Assembly (NCBI GenBank): GCA_002364005.1
Contig: DEXG01000017.1
Span: 199,499-263,498, forward strand
From: Phycisphaerales bacterium UBA3190
GTDB lineage: Bacteria > Planctomycetota > Phycisphaerae > Phycisphaerales > UBA1924
DNA length: 64,000 nucleotides
Direction: 5' to 3'
The notes under the pieces were generated by a model, which saw only the letters and a list, made by a program, of their open reading frames with translations, had not been told where the DNA came from and ran no database searches. How positions within the stretch are numbered: position 1 is the first letter of the stretch; every line of letters begins with the position of its first letter. Of the stretch, positions 43,301 to 51,452 are shown one piece after another. The position numbers and the translations under genes were made by a program.

Positions 43301-43814
43301 CCTGACCCCGGTCGCCGGCTCAAGTGCCGCGGCGTTCGACCCGACCGTTTCGACCATCCCCACCGGTGTGGTCATCGATGTTCAGGGTGTTGCTTCGGCC
43401 GACCGTCGCTATGTGACCCTCACGGTCCGGACCACCCAGTCGCGTCTCTCGTTCGCTCAGGACCGCACCGTTGAGGGTGCTGCCGGCGGCGGTGGCACAG
43501 CGGGCGGCGATGCCGCGATCTTCGAGGGTACCATCCAGGTGCCGATCGTTGACGCGACCGAGCTGCGGACCACCGTCACCATCCCCGACCAGGGCACCGT
43601 TCTGCTCGGCGGCCAGCGTGTGGTCGAAGAGGTCGAGGTTGAGACCGGCGTTCCCGTTCTGAGCAAGATCCCGATTCTCAGCCGCTTCTTCTCGAACCGA
43701 GTGGACGCCAAGACGGACAAGACCCTGCTGATCCTGCTCAAGCCCACGATTCTGATTCAGAACGAAGAGGAAGAACTCAACTTCCCGGGCCTGCTTGACC
43801 AGCTCGGCAGCTGA
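40344..43814 (+). CDS. Large secretin-domain protein (GspD/PilQ-like) with N-terminal helical repeats
   Basis: The protein is 1156 aa from the ATG at 40344 with a signal peptide (RSLLLAAVAFSGLPGTTVLA). Residues about 35-550 are helical, TPR-like and rich in Gln/Glu/Ala. A secretin N-domain-like region follows, with a poly-Gly run of ten residues near residue 710 (AAGGGGGGGGGGRSP). The last 300 or so residues are the secretin barrel, with the signature VPVLSKIPILSRFF and the KTLLILLKPTIL end. Secretins form the outer-membrane pore of type II secretion or type IV pili. Typical GspD is 650-750 aa, so the N-terminal part is a major addition. No other secretion gene is next to it. Confidence 0.9.
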   Translation: MSPAPYRSVRSLLLAAVAFSGLPGTTVLASVELEQQVQSDSSQEVINRAGTLLGEGQLIRARAMLLALQDSPSGATLSDEQGQALWAMLAKAERQIQRADRVEISLQKAQFSLSTDNLVEAKRQAQFVIDASRASNEQLDAAHAVMHLCSTRQNEAMSKVDDVIDRISAAFSSSDYPTAKLLLTRLGQLGLELNTTQQNTLDTYRDQLASIEKDTGTSFGAYNPAMGMLAPESGLTSDWLTGSTQDGARTGSYLGNQPEEIQPEAIDVELVQEDPQVDVLDAARRFEAQSLMGQANLAFEERRFNEALTLYTNVISNFGSYISQEDMALARERRAETQIQLGVQGGPENNILDQTLVQDGLALQRAQAAFENYYEQSQQALSEGDTSTARNLAAQADLTIKRARNAMPESSFENYQDRVADLISQIQTTEEQQRIAEAEAERQRLAEQTAQLATERRMERDEKILANLARVQALQQELKYEEALEVVDSILFIDPTNPSGLLLRDIIQDILIYRENLGYQRDKGISYARQSLNNQEALIAPDSIIAYPDDWPSISFRRGDILEFAESSANRSVLSKLRETRMPVEFNDNAFEDVVAFIGSTTDIDIDVDWESLADIGVDPDTPVDLTLKNVQIDVLLDRVLSKVSDPTLPAGWAIQDGILTIASDEVLRLNTVLETYDIRDLIFVVPDFDNAPEFNLQSAVRAAGGGGGGGGGGRSPFSGGGQDAQNVATREDRVTAIIDLIQANVDPDGWTALGGDTSSVTELNGNFIITTTPKNHRAIIGLLNKLRQQRAVQINVETRFLSVDQNFFEQIGFDLDVYFNANNTEYQLARQIDPSLLPSDYFGSDGSLLDNVSGLGEFPIDTDGDGIADDIGPITQPVLGPGFNGGIVDGVVYGDDSFSVIRAAQNSFNLTNELANINSFAGQILGLNPALGISGRFLDDIQVDFLVEATQADQRSVVLTAPRLTFTNGQRSYIAVSTTTTFVSDLTPVAGSSAAAFDPTVSTIPTGVVIDVQGVASADRRYVTLTVRTTQSRLSFAQDRTVEGAAGGGGTAGGDAAIFEGTIQVPIVDATELRTTVTIPDQGTVLLGGQRVVEEVEVETGVPVLSKIPILSRFFSNRVDAKTDKTLLILLKPTILIQNEEEELNFPGLLDQLGS

Positions 43815-43840
43815 TCCGCAAATCACCAGAGCACATACAC

Positions 43841-43871
43841 ACGGACGCGTCGCAAGACGCGTCCGTTTTTC
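43841..43871 (+). terminator. Terminator of the secretin gene
   Basis: ACGGACGCGTC, loop GCAA, GACGCGTCCGT is a perfect 11-bp stem followed by TTTTT on the plus strand, 27 nt after the stop codon. GCAA is a stable tetraloop. Confidence 0.92.
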
Positions 43872-43984
43872 TTTGCTTGTCTCTGACCGATTCGTTGGAT
43901 CCGCAAACGCGCCCGAACGCGTGGGACGCTCTATAGTATGACCCGGTATCGACGCCGGGGAATGCATTGCGAGGGCCCACATCG

Positions 43985-44341
43985 ATGAGCGAATCCAGAC
44001 TCAGGTTGAGTGAGAACGAAGGGGTGACCCTGGTCGAGTTTGTTGACCGCAACATCCTGGACGAAGCCAATATCCAGGCGATCAACGAAGAAATCACCGG
44101 CGAAATCGAGAAGAGCGATACGCCGCGCCTGCTCATCAGCTTCTCCAATGTCGATCACCTGTCATCCGCGGCGCTGGGCGCCCTGATCACGATCAACAAC
44201 AAGATCAAAGAAAAGGCCGGTGAACTCCACCTTGCCAACATCGACCCGCAGATCTACGAGGTCTTTGTCATCACACGCCTCAATAAGCTCTTCAACATTC
44301 ACGACACGACTGATGAAGCGCGTGAAGCATTTGCGAACTGA
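43985..44341 (+). CDS. STAS-domain anti-sigma factor antagonist
   Basis: The protein is 118 aa from the ATG at 43985. It is a single STAS domain with VEFVDRNILDEANIQAI and the segment VDHLSSAALGALITI, whose Ser is the predicted phosphorylation site in SpoIIAA/RsbV proteins. The next gene encodes an RsbW-type kinase, so the pair would act in partner switching: unphosphorylated antagonist binds the kinase and releases a sigma factor or another target. No dedicated sigma factor is adjacent; the partner is unknown. Confidence 0.9.
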   Translation: MSESRLRLSENEGVTLVEFVDRNILDEANIQAINEEITGEIEKSDTPRLLISFSNVDHLSSAALGALITINNKIKEKAGELHLANIDPQIYEVFVITRLNKLFNIHDTTDEAREAFAN

Positions 44342-44384
44342 GCCGGACTCATCGTTTTCTTTCTGACCAGTCTGATCCGCCACC

Positions 44385-44819
44385 ATGCCTGACGCCAATA
44401 CCCACATCGAGGGTGCTCATGTCGTCGATCTCGCACACGATCGGGACGCGATCACTGCGCTGATCGAGCAGATCCTCGGGGTGGCCGAGCAGAACGGTTT
44501 CGGAGGCAGCGCCGCCTTCGCGATCAGACTCGCGATCGAGGAAGCAATCACCAACGCGTTTGAGCATGGGCACAAGGGCCTGAGCGATGACCTGACCATC
44601 CGGGTCGAGCATCGCATCGAACCCGGTGTCTTCGAGTTCGCTGTAGAAGACCAAGGCCCCGGCTTCCAGCCCAGTGCCCTGCCCGACCCCACGCTGCTCG
44701 AGAACCTCTCCAAGCCATCTGGACGCGGGGTGATGCTCATGAAGGCCTACATGAGCGAGGTGAGCTTCAACGCCCAGGGCAACCGCGTGAAAATGCGGTA
44801 CATCGCGCCAAGTGCATGA
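44385..44819 (+). CDS. RsbW/SpoIIAB-like anti-sigma Ser/Thr kinase (HATPase)
   Basis: The protein is 144 aa. It has the GHKL ATPase boxes: N box EEAITNAFEHGHKG, G1 box EDQGPGF and G2 box PSGRGVMLMKAYM. It is cytosolic and lies 43 nt after the STAS gene. Kinases of this type phosphorylate the STAS partner and sequester a sigma factor; in other bacteria they also control flagella, stress or secretion. The likely operon is a two-gene switch. No phosphatase (SpoIIE/RsbU-type) gene is in the window. Confidence 0.9.
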   Translation: MPDANTHIEGAHVVDLAHDRDAITALIEQILGVAEQNGFGGSAAFAIRLAIEEAITNAFEHGHKGLSDDLTIRVEHRIEPGVFEFAVEDQGPGFQPSALPDPTLLENLSKPSGRGVMLMKAYMSEVSFNAQGNRVKMRYIAPSA

Positions 44820-44905
44820 CCCGCTCCCAGATTCCCGGTTCTCGTGCACAACCCGAATGCGACGCCGAACCCTTGCTTCGTGCCACCCGTATATCTACAA
44901 TACAT

Positions 44906-44920
44906 TTGGAATGATTCTAA
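44906..44920. promoter_or_regulatory. 7-1-7 inverted repeat upstream of iscS (Fur/PerR-like box)
   Basis: TTGGAAT-G-ATTCTAA is a 7-1-7 near-palindrome with one mismatch, in an AT-rich window just before the isc operon start at 44987. The layout resembles Fur-family boxes (TTAtAAT-N-ATTaTAA for PerR). Iron or peroxide control of Fe-S assembly would make sense. It could instead be an Rrf2-type site. This is a pattern match by eye only. Confidence 0.35.
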
Positions 44921-44986
44921 GTATCAGGACCACAAGGTCCGGAATCACCCACGCATGACCCCATCACGCTGTGAGGAGCCTTCATC

Positions 44987-46225
44987 ATGAGCGTTCAGTT
45001 GCCCTTCTACCTCGATTATGCCGCGACAACCCCATGCGACCCGCGTGTGGTTGAGGCGATGATGCCCTACTTCACCGACATGTTCGGGAACCCGGGCTCA
45101 CGAAATCACTCATTCGGTTGGGATGCCGAGCACGCGGTTGATACCGCCCGCGAGCAGGTTGCCTCGCTGCTCGGTGCCGATTCCAAAGAAATCATCTTCA
45201 CCTCGGGCTCAACCGAGAGCAACAACCTGGCCATCAAGGGCGCGGCGAACATGTACGCCAAGAAGCCCGCCGGCGAGAAGAACCGCGGCCACATCATCAC
45301 CGCGATCCATGAGCACAAGGCCGTACTCGACCCGTGCAAGCGACTCGAAAAGGACGGCTTCGATGTCACCTGGCTCGAACCCGGTGCCGACGGCATCATC
45401 ACCCGCGAGATGATCGAGAACGCCCTGCGTGAAGACACGATCCTGGTCACCATCATGTGGGCCAACAACGAGATCGGTACGATCAACGAGATCCCCCAGA
45501 TCGGGGATCTGTGCCACGACAAGGGCATCATCCTCCACACCGATGCCACCCAGTGGGTCGGGAAGATGCCAACCAATGTCAAGACCGACAATGTCGATCT
45601 CCTCTCCATGTCGGGTCACAAGCTCTACGGCCCCAAGGGCGTGGGCGCACTCTATGTGCGTCGCCGTCGCCCCCGTGTGCGTCTGACAGCCCTGCAGGAG
45701 GGCGGCGGCCAGGAGCGGGGCTTCCGCTCTGGCACGCTCAATGTCACCGGTATCGTCGGCCTGGGCAAGGCCTGTGCCCTCTGTGCCGCAGACATGGACA
45801 GCGAGCGTGAACGCCTGCTCGCCCTGCGCAACCATCTCGAAGAGAAGCTTCACGCGGCGATGGATGTCGTCCAAGTCAACGGGCACAAGGACAAGCGTCT
45901 GGCGAACATCACCAACATCTCCTTCGGCTTTGTCGAGGGCGAGAGTCTGATGATGGCGCTCAAAGAGATCGCGATGAGTTCGGGTTCGGCCTGCACCAGC
46001 GCGTCGCTTGAGCCCAGCTATGTGCTCAAGGCCCTCGGGGTCGGCGACGACCTGGCCCACTCATCGCTGCGAATCAGCATGGGGCGTTGGACCACACAGG
46101 AACAGATCGATTACGCCGCCGACAAGATCATCGAGGCGGTCACCAAGTTGCGGGCGCTTTCGCCGCTGTTCGACATGCACAACGAGGGCATCGACATCAG
46201 CAAGATCGAATGGGCCGCGCACTAA
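44987..46225 (+). CDS. iscS: Cysteine desulfurase IscS
   Basis: The protein is 412 aa. It is a class V PLP aminotransferase-fold enzyme with MSGHKLYGPKG (PLP Lys) and the mobile-loop Cys in SSGSACTSASLEPS, marking the group I (IscS) type with a long loop. It converts cysteine to alanine and hands persulfide to IscU. The GAGGAGC sequence upstream is a strong ribosome binding site. It is the first gene of iscS-iscU-iscA; hscAB and fdx are absent from the operon. Confidence 0.95.
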   Translation: MSVQLPFYLDYAATTPCDPRVVEAMMPYFTDMFGNPGSRNHSFGWDAEHAVDTAREQVASLLGADSKEIIFTSGSTESNNLAIKGAANMYAKKPAGEKNRGHIITAIHEHKAVLDPCKRLEKDGFDVTWLEPGADGIITREMIENALREDTILVTIMWANNEIGTINEIPQIGDLCHDKGIILHTDATQWVGKMPTNVKTDNVDLLSMSGHKLYGPKGVGALYVRRRRPRVRLTALQEGGGQERGFRSGTLNVTGIVGLGKACALCAADMDSERERLLALRNHLEEKLHAAMDVVQVNGHKDKRLANITNISFGFVEGESLMMALKEIAMSSGSACTSASLEPSYVLKALGVGDDLAHSSLRISMGRWTTQEQIDYAADKIIEAVTKLRALSPLFDMHNEGIDISKIEWAAH

Positions 46226-46256
46226 ATCAACAGACTCCCACCAAACGAGGTGAACC

Positions 46257-46658
46257 ATGGCATATTCAGAAAAAGTGATTGAACACTACGAGAAGCCCCG
46301 CAATGTGGGCACCTTCGGCACCCAGAAGGAAATCAAGGAACGACGCGATATCGGCGTCGGCCTGGTCGGCGCCCCCGAGTGCGGCGATGTGATGCAGCTG
46401 CAGATCAAGGTCGATGACACGACCGGCAAGATCGAAGACGCCAAGTTCAAGTGCTTTGGCTGCGGCTCGGCGATCGCCAGCTCATCGCTGGCGACCGAGT
46501 GGCTCAAGGGCAAGAGTCTCGAAGAGGGACTCGAGATCAAGAACACCGAGATCGTTGAAGAACTCTCGCTGCCGCCCGTGAAGATCCACTGCTCGGTGCT
46601 CGCCGAGGACGCGATCAAGGCCGCGATCGCCGATTATCAGGGCAAGAACACCAACTAA
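46257..46658 (+). CDS. iscU: Fe-S cluster scaffold IscU
   Basis: The protein is 133 aa. It starts with the typical SEKVIEHYEKPRNVG and has three conserved Cys: GAPECGDVM, FGCGSAIASS and KIHCSVLAEDAI. It assembles [2Fe-2S] clusters using sulfur from IscS. It begins 31 nt after iscS, with an in-between AACGAGGTG ribosome binding site. The LPPVKIHCS segment matches the HscA-contact LPPVK motif, although hscA is not nearby. Confidence 0.96.
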   Translation: MAYSEKVIEHYEKPRNVGTFGTQKEIKERRDIGVGLVGAPECGDVMQLQIKVDDTTGKIEDAKFKCFGCGSAIASSSLATEWLKGKSLEEGLEIKNTEIVEELSLPPVKIHCSVLAEDAIKAAIADYQGKNTN

Positions 46659-46740
46659 GCGATCCACATCAGCCGATGAAGCGTATAGAATCGTGACCCG
46701 AATATGGGCAGGATCGAAGTGTGAAGGCAAGGAGCGACCC

Positions 46741-47097
46741 ATGAGCACCGAAACAAGCCAGGAACAGTCCGTCATTCTCAGCGAGACCGCGGCTCGCGAG
46801 ATCAAGTCGATCATCGAAGCCCAGGAACTCGATGCTGAGAGCGTGCGTCTGCGCGTGGGTGTCAAGGGCGGCGGCTGCTCCGGATTCAGCTACCTGCTCG
46901 ACCTGACCGAGACCCAGAAGGAGACCGATGAGGTCTTCGAGCAGCACGGCATCAAGATCATCATCGATCCCAAATCCCTGCTGTACCTGGGCGGCGTCAC
47001 CGTCGACTTCAAGGACGAACTGATGGGACGCGGCTTTGTGTTCAACAACCCGAACGCCACCAGCAGTTGCGGCTGCGGTTCGAGCTTCGCGGTTTAA
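46741..47097 (+). CDS. iscA: A-type Fe-S carrier protein (IscA/HesB family)
   Basis: The protein is 118 aa from the ATG at 46741. The three conserved cysteines are in GGGCSGFSY and in the C-terminal SSCGCGSSF. A-type carriers pass clusters from IscU to apoproteins. IscA, ErpA and SufA cannot be told apart by sequence alone; the operon position favours IscA. The terminator following it ends the isc operon. Confidence 0.93.
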   Translation: MSTETSQEQSVILSETAAREIKSIIEAQELDAESVRLRVGVKGGGCSGFSYLLDLTETQKETDEVFEQHGIKIIIDPKSLLYLGGVTVDFKDELMGRGFVFNNPNATSSCGCGSSFAV

Positions 47098-47123
47098 CCT
47101 GACTCATCTGAATGACCGTCAAT

Positions 47124-47148
47124 CGCCCCGACTCAATCGGGGCGTTTT
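47124..47148 (+). terminator. Terminator of the isc operon
   Basis: CGCCCCGA, loop CTCAA, TCGGGGCG followed by TTTT on the plus strand, 27 nt after the iscA stop. Confidence 0.88.
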
Positions 47149-47245
47149 CGTGTTTCAGGGTTGCAGAACCGGGCCTGATACTGTTGAATAGACTTCTGTC
47201 CTGTTCCATGATGCGACCAGCCCACACGCCGAGGAAACCCGATCT

Positions 47246-47719
47246 ATGACAGAAACACCTGTCCCGCTCGATACGACTCAGGGGTATTGCCCGCCGACGG
47301 CAGTGCAGTTCAGTGTGTTTCTCTCCAACAAGGTCGGCAAGATGCTGGACCTCACGGAACACCTCGACGACGCGATTATCGAACTCTGTGCCCTCTCGGT
47401 ACACGAAGCATCCGATCACGCCGTCGTGCGGATTATCACCAACAATGCCGCCGAAACGCGACGCATGCTCAAAGAGACCGGATTCCCGTTCGCTGAGCGT
47501 GAGGTTCTGCTGGTTGAACTGAGCGAGGGCCACTCGCTTTCGAAGCTCTGTCTGTTCCTCCTTGGTGCGGAGATCAACATCGCCTTTGCCTACCCGCTCA
47601 TGCACCGAAGAGGCGACAACCCCAGCATCGCGATCGCGGTTGATGACCCCACCCTCGCGGGTCAGATCCTCTCCCGCAAGGGCTTCGATATGCTGGGCGA
47701 GTGCGATCTGCACTGCTGA
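47246..47719 (+). CDS. Tandem ACT-domain protein
   Basis: The protein is 157 aa. Two ACT-like beta-alpha-beta units are seen: VQFSVFLSNKVGKMLDLTE with AVVRIITNN in the first, and LCLFLLGAEINIAFAYPLM with SIAIAVDD in the second. Free-standing ACT pairs often bind amino acids and act as regulators. The ligand is unknown. It is cytosolic and lies 149 nt after the isc operon, with the isc terminator between, so it is separate. Confidence 0.75.
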   Translation: MTETPVPLDTTQGYCPPTAVQFSVFLSNKVGKMLDLTEHLDDAIIELCALSVHEASDHAVVRIITNNAAETRRMLKETGFPFAEREVLLVELSEGHSLSKLCLFLLGAEINIAFAYPLMHRRGDNPSIAIAVDDPTLAGQILSRKGFDMLGECDLHC

Positions 47720-47843
47720 AACCCCTCGAAAAACACACTTCTAGGCCCTTGTTTGGGCGTTTTCTCAGCTTCAGGTCAACCTTGACCCCGCTGGCGCGGT
47801 ACTGTCAAGTGAAGAGACACATGCCCATAAGGAGCAATCACAC

Positions 47844-48887
47844 ATGAAATGCACGATCCCCGCAATCGCCGGCCTCTGCGCTGGACTGACGCTGCTCGCC
47901 TCGCCCGCTCTCGCCGGCCCCGAGCACAAAGAACACAAGCAGGCCGACATGGCCGCTGAGCCCAAGCTCGAAGACTTCGCCGAACCGGTCCAGATCCCCG
48001 AGCTGTTCATCGGTTCCAAGGCACCCGAACTCCAGATCGCCAAGTTCGTCAAGGGCGACTCGGTCCAGAGCTTCGAGCCGGGCCAGGTCTATGTCGTCGA
48101 GTTCTGGGCAACCTGGTGTGGCCCGTGCATCGCGGCCTTCCCCCACCTCTCGGAACTTCAGGAAGAATACAAGGGCAAGGCCCAGTTCATCGGCGTCAAC
48201 ATCTGGGAAGGTGTTGATGACCAGGCCGAGCGCATCGAGAAGGTCGAGGGCTTTGTCGCCGACCAGGGCGAGCGTATGAGCTACACCGTTGCCGTCGAAA
48301 ACGGCAGCGCCATGGCCGACACCTGGATGAAGCCCGCAGCCCAGAACGGCATCCCCGCCGCGTTCATCGTCGACGGCACCGGCACCATCGCCTGGGTCGG
48401 ACACCCGATGAACATCGACAAGTCGCTCGAGCAGGCCGTCAGCGGCGAGCTCGACACCGCCAAGGCCGTCGAGAACTACAAGCGTGACGCGATGGTCATG
48501 TCCGCCGCCAACCGGTTCGCTCAGGGCATCCAGAGCGGCAGTCTCGAAGAGCCGACCGTGATCGCCAACCTGCTGATCGACAAGTACATCAACGAAGACC
48601 AGCGCATGCTCAACGCGGTCTCGTGGATGCTCATCAACGCCGACGGTGCTGGCGAGGCACAGTACAAGGCTGGCTACAAGGCCATCAAGCAGGCCTGCGA
48701 GCTGACCGAGTGGAAGGACTGGTCGATCCTCGACACCTACGCCATGGCCGCCCACAAGCTCGGCAAGAACGCCGATGCCGTCAAGTGGCAGACCAAGGCC
48801 GTCGAACTCGTCCCAGCGGACAACACCGAGGCCAAGGCCGAACTTCAGACCCGCCTCGACGAGTACACCGCCGCTGCAGCGGGCTGA
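47844..48887 (+). CDS. TlpA-like periplasmic thioredoxin with a C-terminal extension
   Basis: The protein is 347 aa. A signal peptide ends near SPALAG. The thioredoxin domain at about residues 50-190 has VVEFWATWCGPCIAAFPHL (WCGPC) and the cis-Pro region GIPAAFIVDG. About 150 residues of helical repeats follow (SVSWML-type repeats, KAIKQACEL, MAAHKLGKNADAVKWQTKAVEL). TlpA-type proteins reduce apocytochrome Cys or Cu-site disulfides; it may support the c-type cytochromes of this organism. The ribosome binding site AAGGAG lies 9 nt before the start. Confidence 0.87.
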   Translation: MKCTIPAIAGLCAGLTLLASPALAGPEHKEHKQADMAAEPKLEDFAEPVQIPELFIGSKAPELQIAKFVKGDSVQSFEPGQVYVVEFWATWCGPCIAAFPHLSELQEEYKGKAQFIGVNIWEGVDDQAERIEKVEGFVADQGERMSYTVAVENGSAMADTWMKPAAQNGIPAAFIVDGTGTIAWVGHPMNIDKSLEQAVSGELDTAKAVENYKRDAMVMSAANRFAQGIQSGSLEEPTVIANLLIDKYINEDQRMLNAVSWMLINADGAGEAQYKAGYKAIKQACELTEWKDWSILDTYAMAAHKLGKNADAVKWQTKAVELVPADNTEAKAELQTRLDEYTAAAAG

Positions 48888-48910
48888 ACTCGTTCTTTCT
48901 CATCGCATAT

Positions 48911-48942
48911 GAAAACACCCCGCAATCGCGGGGTGTTTTTTC
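48911..48942. terminator. Bidirectional terminator between the thioredoxin gene and trxB
   Basis: ACACCCCGC, loop AATC, GCGGGGTGT with A4 on the left and T6 on the right. It lies 28 nt after the thioredoxin stop and 20 nt from the trxB stop on the other strand. Confidence 0.88.
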
Positions 48943-48961
48943 GTTTGATCTGGTCGTCCGA

Positions 48962-49972
48962 TCAGTGCAGCCCACGCTCACCGAGCCAGTGCTCGGCGTC
49001 GATCGCTGCCTGACAGCCCATGCCCGCGGCGGTGATCGCCTGGCGGTACTTGGCATCGGCGACATCGCCCGCGGCGAAGACGCCCTCGAAGTTGGTCTTG
49101 CTCGACCTGGTCTTGAGATCGATGTAGCCCGCGTCGTCGAACTCAAGCCCGGACTCGCGGAGGAACTTGGTCGCGGGGGTATGCCCGATCGCGACGAACA
49201 TGCCCTTGGCTTCGAGCACGGACTCTTCGCCCGTGACGGTGTCCTTGAGCTTGACGCCCGTGAGCTTCTCGTTGCCCATCGCATCGGGTGCGCTGAGACA
49301 GTCGATCACGGTCTTGTTCCACAGCACCTCGGCGTTGGGCTTGCTCAGGAATCGCTCCTGCATCACCTTCGACGCACGCAGCGTGTCGCGTCGGTGGATC
49401 ACATAGACCTTGGAAGCGAATGTGGTGAGGTAGGTCGCCTCTTCCATCGCGGTATCGCCACCACCGATGACCACCAGCGGCTGATCGCGGAAGATGGGGA
49501 GGGCACCGTCGCAGACGGCACAGGCGCTGACGCCCCCGCCGCTGGTTGCCAGCTTCATCTCGCTCTCAAGCCCCAGCCAGTTGGCTGTGGCGCCTGTCGA
49601 GATGATCACCGCGTTGGCCTGGATCTCGTTGCCGCCGGATGTGTGCAGGGTGTGTGGCGAGCCGTCGCTGCTGAACTCGCAGCGGACGATGTCCTCTCCG
49701 ACGACCTCGGTTCCGAAGCGGCGTGCCTGCTGCTCGAACTTCATCATCATCTCAGGGCCCGCGACACCCTCTGGGAAGCCGGGGTAGTTCTCGACATCGG
49801 TCGTCAGCATGAGCTGCCCACCGGGGAGGATGGGACCGGGGTCCTGCTTGGCCACCCCGACATAGACGACCGGGCTCAGGTTCGCACGGGCCGCATAGAT
49901 CGCGGCTGTCCAGCCCGAAGGGCCCGAGCCGATGATGACCACCTTGTGCACACTATTCTCGCTGTCTGACAA
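48962..49972 (-). CDS. trxB: Thioredoxin reductase
   Basis: The protein is 336 aa with a TTG start. The FAD site GSGPSGWTAAIYAARANL, the redox-active SACAVCDG (CxxC), the NADPH Rossmann GGGDTAMEEATYLT and the C-terminal FAD contact GVFAAGDVADAKYRQAITAAG (in part) are present. It reduces thioredoxin with NADPH in the cytosol. It is about 15 residues longer than E. coli TrxB. It converges with the TlpA-like gene. Confidence 0.95.
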   Translation of the reverse strand: MSDSENSVHKVVIIGSGPSGWTAAIYAARANLSPVVYVGVAKQDPGPILPGGQLMLTTDVENYPGFPEGVAGPEMMMKFEQQARRFGTEVVGEDIVRCEFSSDGSPHTLHTSGGNEIQANAVIISTGATANWLGLESEMKLATSGGGVSACAVCDGALPIFRDQPLVVIGGGDTAMEEATYLTTFASKVYVIHRRDTLRASKVMQERFLSKPNAEVLWNKTVIDCLSAPDAMGNEKLTGVKLKDTVTGEESVLEAKGMFVAIGHTPATKFLRESGLEFDDAGYIDLKTRSSKTNFEGVFAAGDVADAKYRQAITAAGMGCQAAIDAEHWLGERGLH

Positions 49973-50095
49973 GACTCGCTCCTCTGCCTGCGTACCTGCT
50001 CACGCGTACGGGTCTGAGAGAACCCATGCGGACTGAGCGTTATTCCCACACATCTTCGTGACTTGGGTGGGGATCGTAGCGCCGCAGGATGCTGG

Positions 50096-50129
50096 AAAAA
50101 ACCGAGCACGCCCCTGGGGCATGCTCGGT
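50096..50129 (-). terminator. Terminator of the sigma factor gene
   Basis: On the minus strand ACCGAGCATGCCCC pairs with GGGGCGTGCTCGGT (one wobble), followed by TTTTT. It is 39 nt after the sigma stop and 124 nt before the trxB start. Confidence 0.88.
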
Positions 50130-50167
50130 TGGCTGTTCTGTATCAAGATCGTGCAAAGCTGGTTCGG

Positions 50168-51151
50168 TCAGCCGGCCTTGATGCCGTGCTGGTCGCCTGC
50201 ACCCTCGCGGAAGCTCGGCGGGCGCTGGTCACGCTCACCCAGATCCTCGAACGCCGGCTCGTCGCGTCGGAAGAAGCGGCTGGGCTTGGCGTCGCTCAGA
50301 CGCTCGTTGAGGCGATCAAGCGACTCCTCGATGATCTGACGCACACGCTCACGCGAGATGCCGACTTCCGCGGCGATCTCCTTGAGTGTCAGCGGCTCAG
50401 ACCCATCGAGCCCGAAACGCAGACGCAGGATCTCGGCTTCGCGATCGTCGATCGTCTCCATGAGACGACGCAGGATCCCAAGCTCTTCGCTCCGCAACGA
50501 TTCGCTGTCCGGGGTCCCGCTGCGGTAATCTTCGACGATGCCCTCGAGCCCGACGGCCTCGCCATCGATATCACGCGGGGCCTGGTTTGGAGCGTTGAAT
50601 GCCTTGACCGCACGCTTGATGATCTGCACTTTTTTGACGGGCAGATCCATCGCCTCGGCCAGCTGTTCCATGCTCGGCTCATGACCGAGTTCGGACTGGA
50701 GCATGCGGGAGTGCATCTTCCATTTGGCGATCAGTTCAACCATGTATGCGGGGATGTGGATGGGCTGGTTGGCATTCATGAGGGCACGCTTGATGCCCTG
50801 CTTGATCCACCAGCTGCCGTAGGTGCTGAACCGGGCGCCCTGCGCCGGATCGAAGCCCTCGACGGCTCGCATCAGACCGATATTGCCCTCTTCGATCAGA
50901 TCGGTGATCGGGAGCCCACGGTTGGTGTATTTCTTCGCGATTGCGACCACGAGGCGGAGGTTGCTCTTGATCATCCGATCGCGTGCCTGCGGGCACTGCT
51001 CGTTGATGATCTTCCAGCCAAGCTCACGCTCTTCTTCAGCGGTCAGCAATGTATAACGGTTTATCTCCTGCAGATAGGTCTGCAATGAAGACTTGACGCT
51101 AGACGACGCCCCGCGTGACCGGGACACAGACGAACCAATAGATGTACTCAA
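50168..51151 (-). CDS. RpoD/SigA-type sigma-70 factor (primary-like)
   Basis: The protein is 327 aa from a TTG start. It has region 1.2 (LQTYLQEINRYTLLT), region 2 (DLIEEGNIGLMRAVEGFDP, FSTYGSWWIKQGIKRAL), region 3 and region 4.2 (LTLKEIAAEVGISRERVRQI). It lacks the acidic region 1.1 and the non-conserved insert, as in group 2 or compact primary sigma factors. The tail of about 30 residues (FFRRDEPAFEDLGERDQ) is unusual. It may be the housekeeping sigma or an alternative; the window does not resolve which. Confidence 0.9.
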   Translation of the reverse strand: MSTSIGSSVSRSRGASSSVKSSLQTYLQEINRYTLLTAEEERELGWKIINEQCPQARDRMIKSNLRLVVAIAKKYTNRGLPITDLIEEGNIGLMRAVEGFDPAQGARFSTYGSWWIKQGIKRALMNANQPIHIPAYMVELIAKWKMHSRMLQSELGHEPSMEQLAEAMDLPVKKVQIIKRAVKAFNAPNQAPRDIDGEAVGLEGIVEDYRSGTPDSESLRSEELGILRRLMETIDDREAEILRLRFGLDGSEPLTLKEIAAEVGISRERVRQIIEESLDRLNERLSDAKPSRFFRRDEPAFEDLGERDQRPPSFREGAGDQHGIKAG

Positions 51152-51452
51152 TTTCCTACCCTACCCTTTCCGCGACGAGCGTCGCCGGAAAAAAAACAGA
51201 TGGTTGGGGGGACATAGATCCCTCCCCTACTCCGTTCGTCAGTGTAACCGAATGGTTCCATCGACGGAAGCTCAAAAGCCCTGAAGCATGGGGAATTTCT
51301 TGGGATCATCACATGCAGATACCTGCACGATTGGGCCGGTTAGGGTGATCAATCGACTTTTTTGAGAATATGATCGGTCCATCCCAAACTTTATTGGCAT
51401 CATTTCAAATCCCGCGCACACTGCGGCCCGAACGACCGATATGGGGAAAAGC
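51152..51452. other. Divergent 301-bp promoter region of sigma factor and UVR-motif gene
   Basis: AT-richer than the flanks. It must contain the promoters of both genes, but I see no convincing -35/-10 pair, riboswitch or hairpin. GGGGA at 51443-51447 is a ribosome binding site for the UVR gene start at 51453. Confidence 0.5.
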
